From IMG/VR virus record IMGVR_UViG_3300009507_002699, positions 1 through 62,223 of that record: a stretch of DNA of 62,223 bases; one strand, 5' to 3'. The translations under genes and the position numbers were made by a program. Shown piece by piece: positions 8,901 to 16,739 of the stretch; the stretch's first letter is position 1, and every line of letters starts with the position of its first letter. Source of the DNA: a virus. The notes below the pieces were generated by a model. That model had not been told where the DNA came from. It worked only from the letters and a program-made list of their open reading frames with translations, and made no database searches.

Positions 8901-9014
8901 ACAGCACCAACAGTAAATATGACTATTCCAAATAATTTAGAAGCAGTAGCGACGGCAAATGCAACTAAATTAGCAAAGTTGAATAGAGATTTAAAAAATA
9001 TAGGACCAACATAA
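5910..9014 (+). CDS. large baseplate hub-like structural protein (1034 aa)
   Basis: A 1034-residue structural protein lying between gp53 and the gp5-like spike, where hub proteins (T4 gp27/gp29 region) are expected. Recognisable segments are EPYSMGLFYQALSVAA (about 195-215) with ISLTTSQFSVNEGG and VEAIAWNERALRDS. These resemble hub domains of large myoviruses. A KFSAGTRLQEIIEEVL segment (about 525) and FSGLYRVNFVNHLINNN near 815 follow. The last 180 residues are Ala/Gln-rich and probably helical. The start is a TTG at 5910: AGGAG lies 6 nt upstream and no suitable ATG exists. I infer a hub or hub-tube connector and cannot map it to a single T4 gene; it could combine roles kept separate in T4. 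Confidence 0.7.
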   Translation: MNFRSLVNKVSNKFAQISSAVPDIAGELQGQLNNTLNQFKVEGVDEALGKIQGFTSSAKDGSLFASMHPKEFKSNLRAKPGPIGFTTKAGQMVPGESQPPWPNELENFASMNCIITLAALSHKEISDPDNTYRKTGLNNIVCQSGGGAGSKKQKTQVEKALGSNVEFFIDNLDVGANITPSLSYGTNSNVTKITFDVMEPYSMGLFYQALSVAAAKAGFMDYTTACFCLQLDFKGWTVDGTQVDVPYARRLIPISLTTSQFSVNEGGSTYQVEAIAWNERALRDSVQQVKTDIAVTGRTVREILQTGGKSVTGIMNNRLLEMQEADQVSVADQFVIIFPKEGASTFSPTANAETNNSATVNPSSFNEGAEGDIIDVDETKEHVTNPKILEAYWKSIGGSDEPVPEDFDEYLATMSGNVKNAGRLDNILKKYASSSFSQNEIGASKMLDSPFEGGAQPMPEPKNVQGGGIDGFVARKAQVQATNEQIAKDNEELKKKNEEFQAKYPIFARAGSNMKLNGEVRTYKFSAGTRLQEIIEEVLITSMYGRELAQQLRDVKDPFGYIKWYRVETDVYTVPTNSEIAKTGRVPSVYTYRIVPYYVHHSVFSAPTTASKGVPELKAQAAKEYNYIYTGKNKDILEFEIAYNKSFIYPITADRGSSTAAQSTGAAGTQTTGGKEPSYKTNDGPNGLSSGEPAAKQSEIVNTRSGNSGGSGFDNSEIGIARMFNDRLMNSLVDMVKINMTIMGDPFYLSDNGVGNYHAEETSYINMTKDGHANYNNGELHVNILFRTPIDFDPDKGDYIFPEELIIVDTFSGLYRVNFVNHLINNNSYTTVLQMTRVRAQTEQTQTQNLGAFIETTKASESMNEKAVDYAKKVSDAAITTGATENLQAYKKEVELLLPGYEGLNELVSQQAQSLGLPALDAFGRIGASLKTIQEQIGIADLGKIGSEFNNLKNAATTFASETLSQVNLSGSDVLGKFGTTVTNTVGNISGLQKIANTAPTVNMTIPNNLEAVATANATKLAKLNRDLKNIGPT

Positions 9015-9015
9015 A

Positions 9016-11619
9016 ATGGCATATGAAGACATACGTAGATCCAGTCCTAAAAGCACTAGTCAAACTGGTCCGTTCGAAGCAATAGTTGTAAACAACTTAG
9101 ACACCAAATATATGGGTACACTACAAGTTGAGTTGTTAAAATCAACAGGTTCGGGTAATCAGCCAGAACGTTCAGGACAAGTTTTTGAAGCAATGTACCT
9201 AAGTCCGTTTTATGGAGTAACACCTGTAAGCGGAAATACTAAAAATGAAGGTTATAGAAACAGTCAACAAAGTTATGGTATATGGGCTGTACCACCAGAT
9301 GTGGGTGTACGGGTACTTGTTATTTTTGTGGAAGGAAACACAAGTAAGTGTTATTGGATTGGGTGTGTACAAGACGAATTTATGAACTTTATGACACCAG
9401 GCTATGCTTCAACGTCATTACTTAAAGACTTTAATAAAAAAGCACCTGCTGTAGAATACAATAAACTTACAACTACAGATCCAACCACAGAACCAACTAC
9501 GCATAGAAAGCCTACACATTTAGATTTATTAAAAAATTATATTGTTTCTGGTTTAAGTGATGATGAAACTAGAGGACTTACAAGTTCTAGTGCAAGACGA
9601 GAATTGCCTAGTGCAGTCTTTGGCTGGAGCACTCCTGGACCATTAGATAAACGTGAAGGCGCACCTAAAGCAGAAATAGGATTTAAAGGAAATAAATTAA
9701 ATTACCCAAAAAGTAGATTAGGTGGTTCTAGTTTTGTAATGGACGACGGAGATGACAAATTTTTAAGAAAAGGTCATCCTAAAGATACTCCGATGGAGTA
9801 TGCTAACATTGAAGCACAAGAAGAAGGTGGCGATGTTACTAGACCTCATAACGAATTATTCCGTATGCGTACACGAACAGGGCATCAAATATTGATGCAT
9901 AATTCCGAAGATCTAATTTACATTGCAAATTCTAGAGGTACTAGTTGGATCGAAATGACCAGCAACGGTAAAATTGATATTTACGGTACAGATAGTATAA
10001 GTGTACATTCACAACAAGATTTAAACTTTACAGCAGATAGAGATATTAACTTAACCGCTGGACAAAATGTTAACATAGTTGCTAACAAAATTAGAACAAG
10101 TTCGCATGATAGCACTAGTATGATTACAGGTACACAGTTTAGTTTGAATAGTGGAAAAGATATTAATATTAATACTAATGAAGATTTAATTTTATATGCA
10201 AATCAAAACGGTATGATGGTTGCAGTAGAAAAACAAAACATTTCATCAGGTGATCAACTTTCAATTGGTAGTACAACCGGTATTGGTATTGAAGGACATA
10301 ATGAAGTAAAAATTACAACTGATGGTAACTATCATATGAAAGCATTAGGTAGTAGTTATATAAGTGCCGGCGCAGAAATACATCAAACAAGTAAATTGAA
10401 AACTACAATGCAATCTGGAAATGTATTAGATTTAAAAGCAGTTGGTAATTTGCGTATAAGAACTGATGCAGAAGGTGGCTTGGCTACTGGCGGCGCATTA
10501 AAAATCTACAGCGAAGGCAACAATATTGATATACAAGGAACAGCACCAGTTGCACCTACAGTACCAACTGAAGCAGTTATACCGCCAGCGCCGTTTATTG
10601 TAGATCCTACACCACCAGAAATTGCACTTAAAGCAAGTCGTGTACCACAACACGAACCTTGGTTTGAACATGAACATTATGATCCATTAAAATACACACC
10701 TGATTTAACAAGAGCAGGAGTTGATCCACCAGAAACATATCCACCAAGTACACCGGATACATTTAACAGAACTCCAGGAGGCTATGTAGTAGGAAGTGGT
10801 AGTCAGCCTAATGCTTATAATACAAGCGGTGCACCAGAAGGTAGTGCAAGATTTGATCCTATTGCGGCGGCAACAATTCAACCTGATCCTCCAGCAGTAA
10901 AAACTACAAAACAAGAACTATCGAGATTATTTGCGAAAGCATTGTTTACTGAAGGATTTACAGAAGAACAAGTTTATGCGGCTATTGCAACAGCAGAAAC
11001 AGAGTCAGGATTAAAACTGTCAACAGAAAACAGTTACAGCGGAACTAGCAACGAGCGTATACGTTCAATCTTTAGTAATGCTAGAACAGTTAGTGATGCA
11101 GAACTTACAGAAATTAAAAAAGATAAAGCAACTTTCTTTGAACTTGTTTATGGTTATACAAGTAAAATTGGTCCGGGAATGGGTAACACAACAGCAGGTG
11201 ATGGCGGTAAATTTATCGGTCGTGGATTAATTCAATTAACAGGTAAAGCAAATTATCAACGCTACGGAAAAGCGGCAGGACTTGTTAAACAAGAATTAGT
11301 AACTGATTATAATCCGTTTGGTGTTGAAATTGTAGCAGATCCAACAATATTAATTACAGACGTTGCAAAGTCAGTTGCAGTTACAGCGGCATATTTAAAA
11401 GAACGTTATAAAGATTTTGGTAGAGGAACTCTTGGTAACTTTAGGTTTGCTATTGCAGGAACCGAACGAGGATATGAATTAGGATTTCCTAAAGATCAAG
11501 GTTACTTACAAGCAAAACTTTTAACTAATGGCAAGTATGATCCAGACTGGATTAGAAATCCAGATAGAAGAAACGTTGTAGCAGGCATTGATCAAAACGA
11601 TCCAAGGAACATAGTATAA
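9016..11619 (+). CDS. 5: baseplate hub/spike protein gp5-like with C-terminal GH19 lysozyme/chitinase-like domain
   Basis: An 867-residue modular spike protein. Residues about 1-130 form the gp5/VgrG-type OB-fold region (GIWAVPPDVGVRVLVIFVEG, then YWIGCVQDEFMNFM). Residues about 290-500 carry short repeats such as ISVHSQQDLNFTADRDINL, giving the triple-stranded beta-helix needle. A Pro-rich linker (about 510-620) follows. Residues about 628-860 are a GH19-type muralytic domain with GRGLIQLTGKANYQRYGK. In T4 gp5 the lysozyme domain is internal; here a different lysin is fused at the C-terminus, as in other phage spikes. It would cut peptidoglycan during tail penetration. The gene is followed by a peptidase-like gene and the PAAR tip, with a TAATG overlap, so the spike complex is encoded together. 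Confidence 0.88.
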   Translation: MAYEDIRRSSPKSTSQTGPFEAIVVNNLDTKYMGTLQVELLKSTGSGNQPERSGQVFEAMYLSPFYGVTPVSGNTKNEGYRNSQQSYGIWAVPPDVGVRVLVIFVEGNTSKCYWIGCVQDEFMNFMTPGYASTSLLKDFNKKAPAVEYNKLTTTDPTTEPTTHRKPTHLDLLKNYIVSGLSDDETRGLTSSSARRELPSAVFGWSTPGPLDKREGAPKAEIGFKGNKLNYPKSRLGGSSFVMDDGDDKFLRKGHPKDTPMEYANIEAQEEGGDVTRPHNELFRMRTRTGHQILMHNSEDLIYIANSRGTSWIEMTSNGKIDIYGTDSISVHSQQDLNFTADRDINLTAGQNVNIVANKIRTSSHDSTSMITGTQFSLNSGKDININTNEDLILYANQNGMMVAVEKQNISSGDQLSIGSTTGIGIEGHNEVKITTDGNYHMKALGSSYISAGAEIHQTSKLKTTMQSGNVLDLKAVGNLRIRTDAEGGLATGGALKIYSEGNNIDIQGTAPVAPTVPTEAVIPPAPFIVDPTPPEIALKASRVPQHEPWFEHEHYDPLKYTPDLTRAGVDPPETYPPSTPDTFNRTPGGYVVGSGSQPNAYNTSGAPEGSARFDPIAAATIQPDPPAVKTTKQELSRLFAKALFTEGFTEEQVYAAIATAETESGLKLSTENSYSGTSNERIRSIFSNARTVSDAELTEIKKDKATFFELVYGYTSKIGPGMGNTTAGDGGKFIGRGLIQLTGKANYQRYGKAAGLVKQELVTDYNPFGVEIVADPTILITDVAKSVAVTAAYLKERYKDFGRGTLGNFRFAIAGTERGYELGFPKDQGYLQAKLLTNGKYDPDWIRNPDRRNVVAGIDQNDPRNIV

Positions 11620-12386
11620 TGGGACAAATAATTATTCCTCTAACACCAACAGTAAATCCAACAGAAATTGCTGATAATTCGGAATGGAACGAAACTATAG
11701 AATCAAATAGATTCCCTGAGGGACAATTTGATTTAGAAGGCGACTATCCTAGATCCGGACCAGGACAATCTAACGGCAATGGTGGATATGTTAACACTAG
11801 TAATTTACCTCCTTTAGATCCTAAAATTTCACCAGGACCTTTACCTGAAGGACCGGGCTGGGAAAAATTAGATGCAGTACTTACTAACGTTCTTACCCAA
11901 GATTGGAGAGAACGTGGTAGAGAAGGTAATCCAAGAATTTTAGAATGTTACAAAGTATGCGGTAATAGTTATACAAGGGATAGTAGTTCTATGGCATATG
12001 CTTGGTGTGCGGCATTTGTAAGTTGGGCACTATACACAGCAGGTATTCCTACACTTCAAACAATGAGTAGCCAAGGATGGTATAATTGGGGAAGTGAAGT
12101 TGATTGGCGTGATACAACAAATATTCGAAAATGGGACGTTATAATTTTTAAATCAAAAAAACGTTCAGGAGGCCATATTGGATTTATACAAGAAATTACA
12201 TCAAACGGTGTTATAAAAGTATTAGGCGGAAATCAAGGAAACAATGCAAAAATTTCTAACTACAAATTTAATAGTAACAGTCAATATGTAAAAAGTATAA
12301 AACGTAATTGGAGTTTGCCTACTAAGTATGATGTAGCAGTTGACGGAACTGCTCCAGCAACAGCAGGAACGGATTCAACAGTATAA
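11619..12386 (+). CDS. CHAP / TIGR02594-type peptidase, probable spike-associated muralytic protein
   Basis: A 255-residue protein with a disordered, Pro/Gly-rich N-terminus (about 1-80) and an NlpC/P60-like CHAP domain. Catalytic Cys130 sits in AYAWCAAFVSWALYTAG and His186 in SGGHIGFIQE, followed by KVLGGNQGN. These are the signatures of the TIGR02594 group of cell-wall amidases/endopeptidases. Lying between the GH19-bearing spike and the PAAR tip, with TAATG overlaps on both sides, it is most likely a tail-associated peptidoglycan hydrolase. There is no signal peptide or membrane segment. A late lysis role (endolysin) is an alternative, but the baseplate context makes it less likely. Confidence 0.85.
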   Translation: MGQIIIPLTPTVNPTEIADNSEWNETIESNRFPEGQFDLEGDYPRSGPGQSNGNGGYVNTSNLPPLDPKISPGPLPEGPGWEKLDAVLTNVLTQDWRERGREGNPRILECYKVCGNSYTRDSSSMAYAWCAAFVSWALYTAGIPTLQTMSSQGWYNWGSEVDWRDTTNIRKWDVIIFKSKKRSGGHIGFIQEITSNGVIKVLGGNQGNNAKISNYKFNSNSQYVKSIKRNWSLPTKYDVAVDGTAPATAGTDSTV

Positions 12387-12685
12387 TGCCATTAATAGCA
12401 AGACAAACAGATACATTAGACACGGGACACGGTTGTACAAGTACAACTACACTAGATGCTCCTGGACAAACATTTGTAAAAGTACAAGGGCAATATGTTG
12501 CCAGATTAGGTGATCCAACAGTGTCGCATACACACAATCCGCCTTTATGTCCTAGTCATGTAGAAGTTATAAAAGGTAGTAGTGCAGTAGTAAAAGTTTG
12601 TGGTATTTTAGTAGGTAGAGTTAACGATGCATGTGATGCTGGAAAAATAACCAGTGGAGCATCAGCAGTTAACGTGGGAGCATAA
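12386..12685 (+). CDS. PAAR-domain spike tip protein
   Basis: A 99-residue PAAR-repeat protein. It has the metal-binding and glycine pattern of the cone-shaped tip that caps gp5/VgrG needles: GHGCTST near the N-terminus, VARLGDPTVSHTHNPPLC in the middle, and GILVGRVNDACDAG near the end. His/Cys residues in these loops are candidates for the zinc site. It overlaps the CHAP gene by one base (TAATG). Its position directly after the spike and peptidase genes supports a role as membrane-piercing tip (T4 gp5.4 equivalent). Confidence 0.88.
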   Translation: MPLIARQTDTLDTGHGCTSTTTLDAPGQTFVKVQGQYVARLGDPTVSHTHNPPLCPSHVEVIKGSSAVVKVCGILVGRVNDACDAGKITSGASAVNVGA

Positions 12686-12693
12686 ATATTGTT

Positions 12694-13143
12694 ATGAGTA
12701 CTTTAGAAAAAAATTTATACGACAGAATTGCTGTTAAACCAACAACTCAACAGAAGAAACCTGTTGTTACAAGCAGGGCCTATAGAGGGTTATCTACAGT
12801 TAATCCGGAAAACACTTCTAGTACACTATTTGATCTTGCATTAATTAAACAAGATTTACTCAATCATTTTCATATACGTCAAGGTGAAAAACTACACAAT
12901 CCTAAATTTGGCACTATTATTTGGGACGCATTATTTGAGCCATTTACTGATGATCTTAAAGAAGCAATAGCCGCAAATGTTACAACTATTTGTAATTATG
13001 ATCCTCGTGTACAAGCAGAAAATATTAGAGTAACAAGTTATGAAAGTGGCATTCAAATTGAAATGGAACTTACATATTTGCCATATAATATATCAGAAAA
13101 ACTTAGATTAGACTTTGATGAGTCAGCCGGTCTAACAGCCTAA
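12694..13143 (+). CDS. 25: baseplate wedge subunit gp25
   Basis: A 149-residue protein of the gp25 family. The family core is HFHIRQGEKLHNPKFGTIIW, FEPFTDDLKEAIAANVT and the terminal beta strands EMELTYLPYNISEKLRLDFD. gp25 nucleates sheath assembly on the baseplate and lies in the wedge with gp6 and gp53. It begins 8 nt after the PAAR stop. The bases just before it contain CATAAATA (12681-12688), but that is too close to be an obvious promoter for this gene. The assignment is firm. Confidence 0.92.
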   Translation: MSTLEKNLYDRIAVKPTTQQKKPVVTSRAYRGLSTVNPENTSSTLFDLALIKQDLLNHFHIRQGEKLHNPKFGTIIWDALFEPFTDDLKEAIAANVTTICNYDPRVQAENIRVTSYESGIQIEMELTYLPYNISEKLRLDFDESAGLTA

Positions 13144-13152
13144 TTGATACTG

Positions 13153-13160
13153 TATAAATA
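13153..13160 (+). promoter_or_regulatory. 6: T4-type late promoter upstream of gp6
   Basis: A perfect TATAAATA, the T4 late promoter element recognised by gp55-containing polymerase, lies in the 71-nt gap before gp6, 54 nt ahead of its ATG. A second, weaker AATAAATA is at 13183-13190. The encoded gp55 makes this functionally plausible. Confidence 0.7.
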
Positions 13161-13182
13161 AAATACGCACTTATCTAATAGT

Positions 13183-13190
13183 AATAAATA
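13183..13190 (+). promoter_or_regulatory. 6: second late-promoter-like element upstream of gp6
   Basis: AATAAATA, seven of eight bases of the T4 late element, sits 24 nt before the gp6 ATG. AAGGA (13203-13207) supplies the ribosome binding site. It could be an alternative or tandem late start. Confidence 0.45.
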
Positions 13191-13214
13191 CATGTAACAA
13201 ATAAGGAATGTGAT

Positions 13215-16200
13215 ATGTCATCTACCGACCGACAAAATAGACTGCTAGTTGCAGAAGATTGGAAGCGTATATACCAGTCTTATCGTAATGCTGATTTCCA
13301 GAGTTACGATTTCGACAATTTACGCAGAACAATGATTAACTACCTAAGGACTAATTATCCTGAGGATTTTAATGATTACATTGAATCAAGTGAATATCTA
13401 GCACTAATAGATCTTATTGCATTTTTAGGTCAAAATATATCATTCCGTATTGACTTAAATGCACGTGAAAATTTCTTAGAATTAGCAGAACGTAGAGAGT
13501 CGGTCTTACGTTTAGCACGTTTACTCTCTTATAATCCAAAGCGTAATCAAGCCGCAGAAGGATTATTAAAAATTACATCAGTATCTACTTCGCAAGACAT
13601 TGTTGATTCGAATAGTTTCAATTTATCAGGACAACAAATTACTTGGAACGACCCTAGTAACTCAAACTGGTATGAACAATTTATAAAAGTAATGAATGCC
13701 GCATTACCAAGCAATGGTGTATTTGGTAAGCCTACTAAGAAAGCAACAATAAACGGTATACCGCATGAACAATATAGATTCAATGCTATTAATACTGACA
13801 TTCCTAAATATTCATTTACAAAAACTATTGAAGGACAGAGTTTACCATTTGAAGTTGTAAGTAGTGATATTGTCGAAAATGCACTTGAAGAAGAAATTCC
13901 ATTAGTTGGTAATAGTTTTGCATGTCTTTATAAAAATGATGGGCAAGGTCCTGCTAGTACGAACACAGGATTTTTTACATCGTTTAAACAGGGTGCATTA
14001 GATGACGGTCAATTTACAGTAAACAATCCAAGTGCAAATCAAAAAGTTGACATTGATGCAACTGATATTAATAATAAAGATATTTGGTTGTTTAAATTAG
14101 ACGAGCAAGGACGTGAAACCGAATTTTGGACAAAAGTAAGTTCAGTTGAAGGTAATAATGTAATTTACAATAGTCTAAATAAAAATATTAGAAACTTATA
14201 TTCAGTGCTTACAAGAGTACAAGATAGAATTAGTTTAGTTTTTAGTGATGGTGTTTTTGGTAATTTACCACAAGGTAGATTTAAAGTTGTATATCGTACA
14301 AGTGCAAATAAACGCTACACAATTAAGCCAAGCGAAATGCAAGGTATACAAATACAAATACCTTACTTGAGTGAATTTGGTGTTCCTGAAACACTAAACT
14401 TAACATTACAATTAAAATATACAATATCTAATAGTGCATTAAGTGAAAGTAACGAAAGCATTAAAGCAAATGCTCCGTCAACATTTTATACACAAAATAG
14501 AATGGTAACTGCTGAAGATTATAATGTTGCTCCTTTAGGAGTAAGTCAAGAAATTGTAAAAGTAAAAACAGTTAATAGAAACGCTAGTGGTATTAGTAGA
14601 TATTTTGATTTAATCGATTCAACAGGAAAATACTCTAGTACAAACTTATTTGGTAACGACGGCGTAATTTATAAACAGACATCAAACTTGAAAACAAGTT
14701 TTAACTTTGTAACTACAACAGATATTGAACAAGCAATTACAAACACTATTGAACCGATTGTACGTGATAAAAAAGTATACAATTATTACTTAGAAAACTT
14801 TACAAAAATTCTTGCATCAGATTTAGGAGTTAAGTGGACAAGTTCTACTCAAGATACAAATAGAAGTACAGGTTATATTAATGATGATAACAATACTAAA
14901 TTTAAAGTTGGTACATTTACAGCAAATAACCTAAGATTTGTTGAAGCAGGCACATTATTGAAATTTACTGCTCCTACGGGTTTCCACTTTATGACAACTA
15001 ATAAGAACACGCTAATGAGTGGTCCAGCAGATCATCCTGGTGCTGTTGATTACCTTTGGGTAAAAGTTATTAGTGTAAGTGGTGATGGTACAACAGTTGG
15101 TTCAACAGGACTAGGACCAATTGTATTAAATGATTTAATTCCAACAAATGCTGTACTAGCAGAAGTAAGACCAAAACTTGCTAATGTAATTACAGATGCT
15201 GTTAAAACCCAAATTGTTGATCAAGCGTTTGCAACAAATACTTTTGGATTACGTTATGACGTAGAAACACGCCAATGGAGAATTATTACAGAAGCAAATA
15301 TTGATAGTGTAAATAATTTTAGCACAGGTAAAACTGGAGATTCAAGTAACCAAAACTTAGATGCAAGTTGGATTCTGTATTTTAAAACTGACGGTGAACG
15401 ATATGATATTACTTACAGAACAATGAGATATGTTTTTGAAAGTGACAAAGAAATTAAATTCTATTACGATAGCACAGATAAAATTTATGACAATAAAACT
15501 GGTAAAATTATTAAAGACAAAATCGAAGTTTTAAATATTAATAATAAACCAGATGTATCTAATCCTTTTACAATAAATTATAATTGGGAAATTGTTAAAG
15601 AATATCGAGATGCAGAAGGATATGTTGATAGTAAGCGCATCGAAGTAAGTTTCTTTGATATAGACGATGACGGTGTTATAGATAATCCACAGGCATTTAT
15701 TGACATTGTTGCAGAAACTGTTAATCCTGAAACAAAATATATCTTCCAAAAGAAATATACTACAAGCGACGGTGTTGAAGATTACAGATTTGTAGACAAT
15801 ACAGTTGAAGGAATTCAAGTAAAAGCAAATATAGGAGCAGTTGGAGCATACTCTGCATATACAGCAGGACAAGTATTCTTTACTATGGATACAGAACTGT
15901 TCTATAAATTAGATAGTACAAAGAAAAATTTAGAAATAACTAAAGACTATAGAGGTTATACTGGACGCTCAGGAATTAAATTTAGATATTTGCATAGCGC
16001 AGACTATAATCAAAGAATCGATCCAGCCGCAAGTAATATTATGGATTCGTATTTGTTAACACGAACATACGATATTGCTTATAGACAATTTTTATCAGGT
16101 GACAGACTTACCGAACCACTACCGCCTAGTAGTGATGAAATGTATCGTACATACGGTGCAGAGTTAGATAAGATTAAATCTATTAGTGATGAAATAATTT

Positions 16201-16739
16201 ATCACCCAGTGAAATACAAACCCTTGTTTGGTGCATCGGCGGAGACTAGTTTGCAAGCAACATTTAAAGTAGTAACTAATCCTGATGTAGTTACTAATAA
16301 TAACGATATTAAATCAAGAATAATTGAAGCAATTAATGTTTACTTTAACTTAGATAATTGGGAATTTGGTGAAAGTTTTTACTTCAGTGAATTGTCAACT
16401 TATATTATGAATCAAATGACTCCTGATATTGTAAGTATTGTAATTGTTCCAAATGAACAAAGTCAATCATTTGGTAGTTTGTATGAAATAAAATCAGAGT
16501 CAAATGAAATTTTTATTAGTTCAGCAACAGTTGAAAATGTTGAAATTATAGATGCTATTACAGCAAGTAGATTGAGAGCAACAGGTAATGTTATTACATC
16601 AAGTCAAGAAACACTTAGTACTGGTGTTACAAGTTCTGCATCGCAAGCAGGTTCAGTTAGTTCAAGTAGCAGTAGTAATTCAGGATCAAGCGGATCAAGC
16701 GGATCAAGCGGATCAAGCGGCGGGGGATATGGTTACTAA
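13215..16739 (+). CDS. 6: baseplate wedge subunit gp6 with Ser/Gly-rich tail
   Basis: A 1174-residue protein, considerably longer than T4 gp6 (660 aa) but like marine T4-like homologues. The N-terminus has the family pattern: DNLRRTMINYLRTNYPEDF, DLIAFLGQNISFRIDLNARE, then RRESVLRLARLLSYNPKRNQ. The C-terminal third has the baseplate J-like domain with NVYFNLDNWEFGESFYFSEL. gp6 forms the inner baseplate ring and joins the wedges. The extreme C-terminus is a low-complexity Ser/Gly tail ending in GGGYGY, encoded by a 9-bp tandem repeat. It has its own late-type promoter, and its stop overlaps the start of the giant downstream gene (TAATG). Confidence 0.92.
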   Translation: MSSTDRQNRLLVAEDWKRIYQSYRNADFQSYDFDNLRRTMINYLRTNYPEDFNDYIESSEYLALIDLIAFLGQNISFRIDLNARENFLELAERRESVLRLARLLSYNPKRNQAAEGLLKITSVSTSQDIVDSNSFNLSGQQITWNDPSNSNWYEQFIKVMNAALPSNGVFGKPTKKATINGIPHEQYRFNAINTDIPKYSFTKTIEGQSLPFEVVSSDIVENALEEEIPLVGNSFACLYKNDGQGPASTNTGFFTSFKQGALDDGQFTVNNPSANQKVDIDATDINNKDIWLFKLDEQGRETEFWTKVSSVEGNNVIYNSLNKNIRNLYSVLTRVQDRISLVFSDGVFGNLPQGRFKVVYRTSANKRYTIKPSEMQGIQIQIPYLSEFGVPETLNLTLQLKYTISNSALSESNESIKANAPSTFYTQNRMVTAEDYNVAPLGVSQEIVKVKTVNRNASGISRYFDLIDSTGKYSSTNLFGNDGVIYKQTSNLKTSFNFVTTTDIEQAITNTIEPIVRDKKVYNYYLENFTKILASDLGVKWTSSTQDTNRSTGYINDDNNTKFKVGTFTANNLRFVEAGTLLKFTAPTGFHFMTTNKNTLMSGPADHPGAVDYLWVKVISVSGDGTTVGSTGLGPIVLNDLIPTNAVLAEVRPKLANVITDAVKTQIVDQAFATNTFGLRYDVETRQWRIITEANIDSVNNFSTGKTGDSSNQNLDASWILYFKTDGERYDITYRTMRYVFESDKEIKFYYDSTDKIYDNKTGKIIKDKIEVLNINNKPDVSNPFTINYNWEIVKEYRDAEGYVDSKRIEVSFFDIDDDGVIDNPQAFIDIVAETVNPETKYIFQKKYTTSDGVEDYRFVDNTVEGIQVKANIGAVGAYSAYTAGQVFFTMDTELFYKLDSTKKNLEITKDYRGYTGRSGIKFRYLHSADYNQRIDPAASNIMDSYLLTRTYDIAYRQFLSGDRLTEPLPPSSDEMYRTYGAELDKIKSISDEIIYHPVKYKPLFGASAETSLQATFKVVTNPDVVTNNNDIKSRIIEAINVYFNLDNWEFGESFYFSELSTYIMNQMTPDIVSIVIVPNEQSQSFGSLYEIKSESNEIFISSATVENVEIIDAITASRLRATGNVITSSQETLSTGVTSSASQAGSVSSSSSSNSGSSGSSGSSGSSGGGYGY
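16683..16718 (+). repeat. 9-bp tandem repeat (GGATCAAGC x4) in gp6 C-terminus
   Basis: Four perfect in-frame copies of GGATCAAGC encode Gly-Ser-Ser units at the end of gp6. Perfect copies at the DNA level suggest recent slippage expansion; the count could vary between related phages. Confidence 0.9.

Noticed and set aside
12681-12688. CATAAATA before gp25 as a late promoter
   Set aside because: It ends only 5 nt before the ATG, leaving no leader, and it differs from consensus at the first base; the gene can be read through from upstream.
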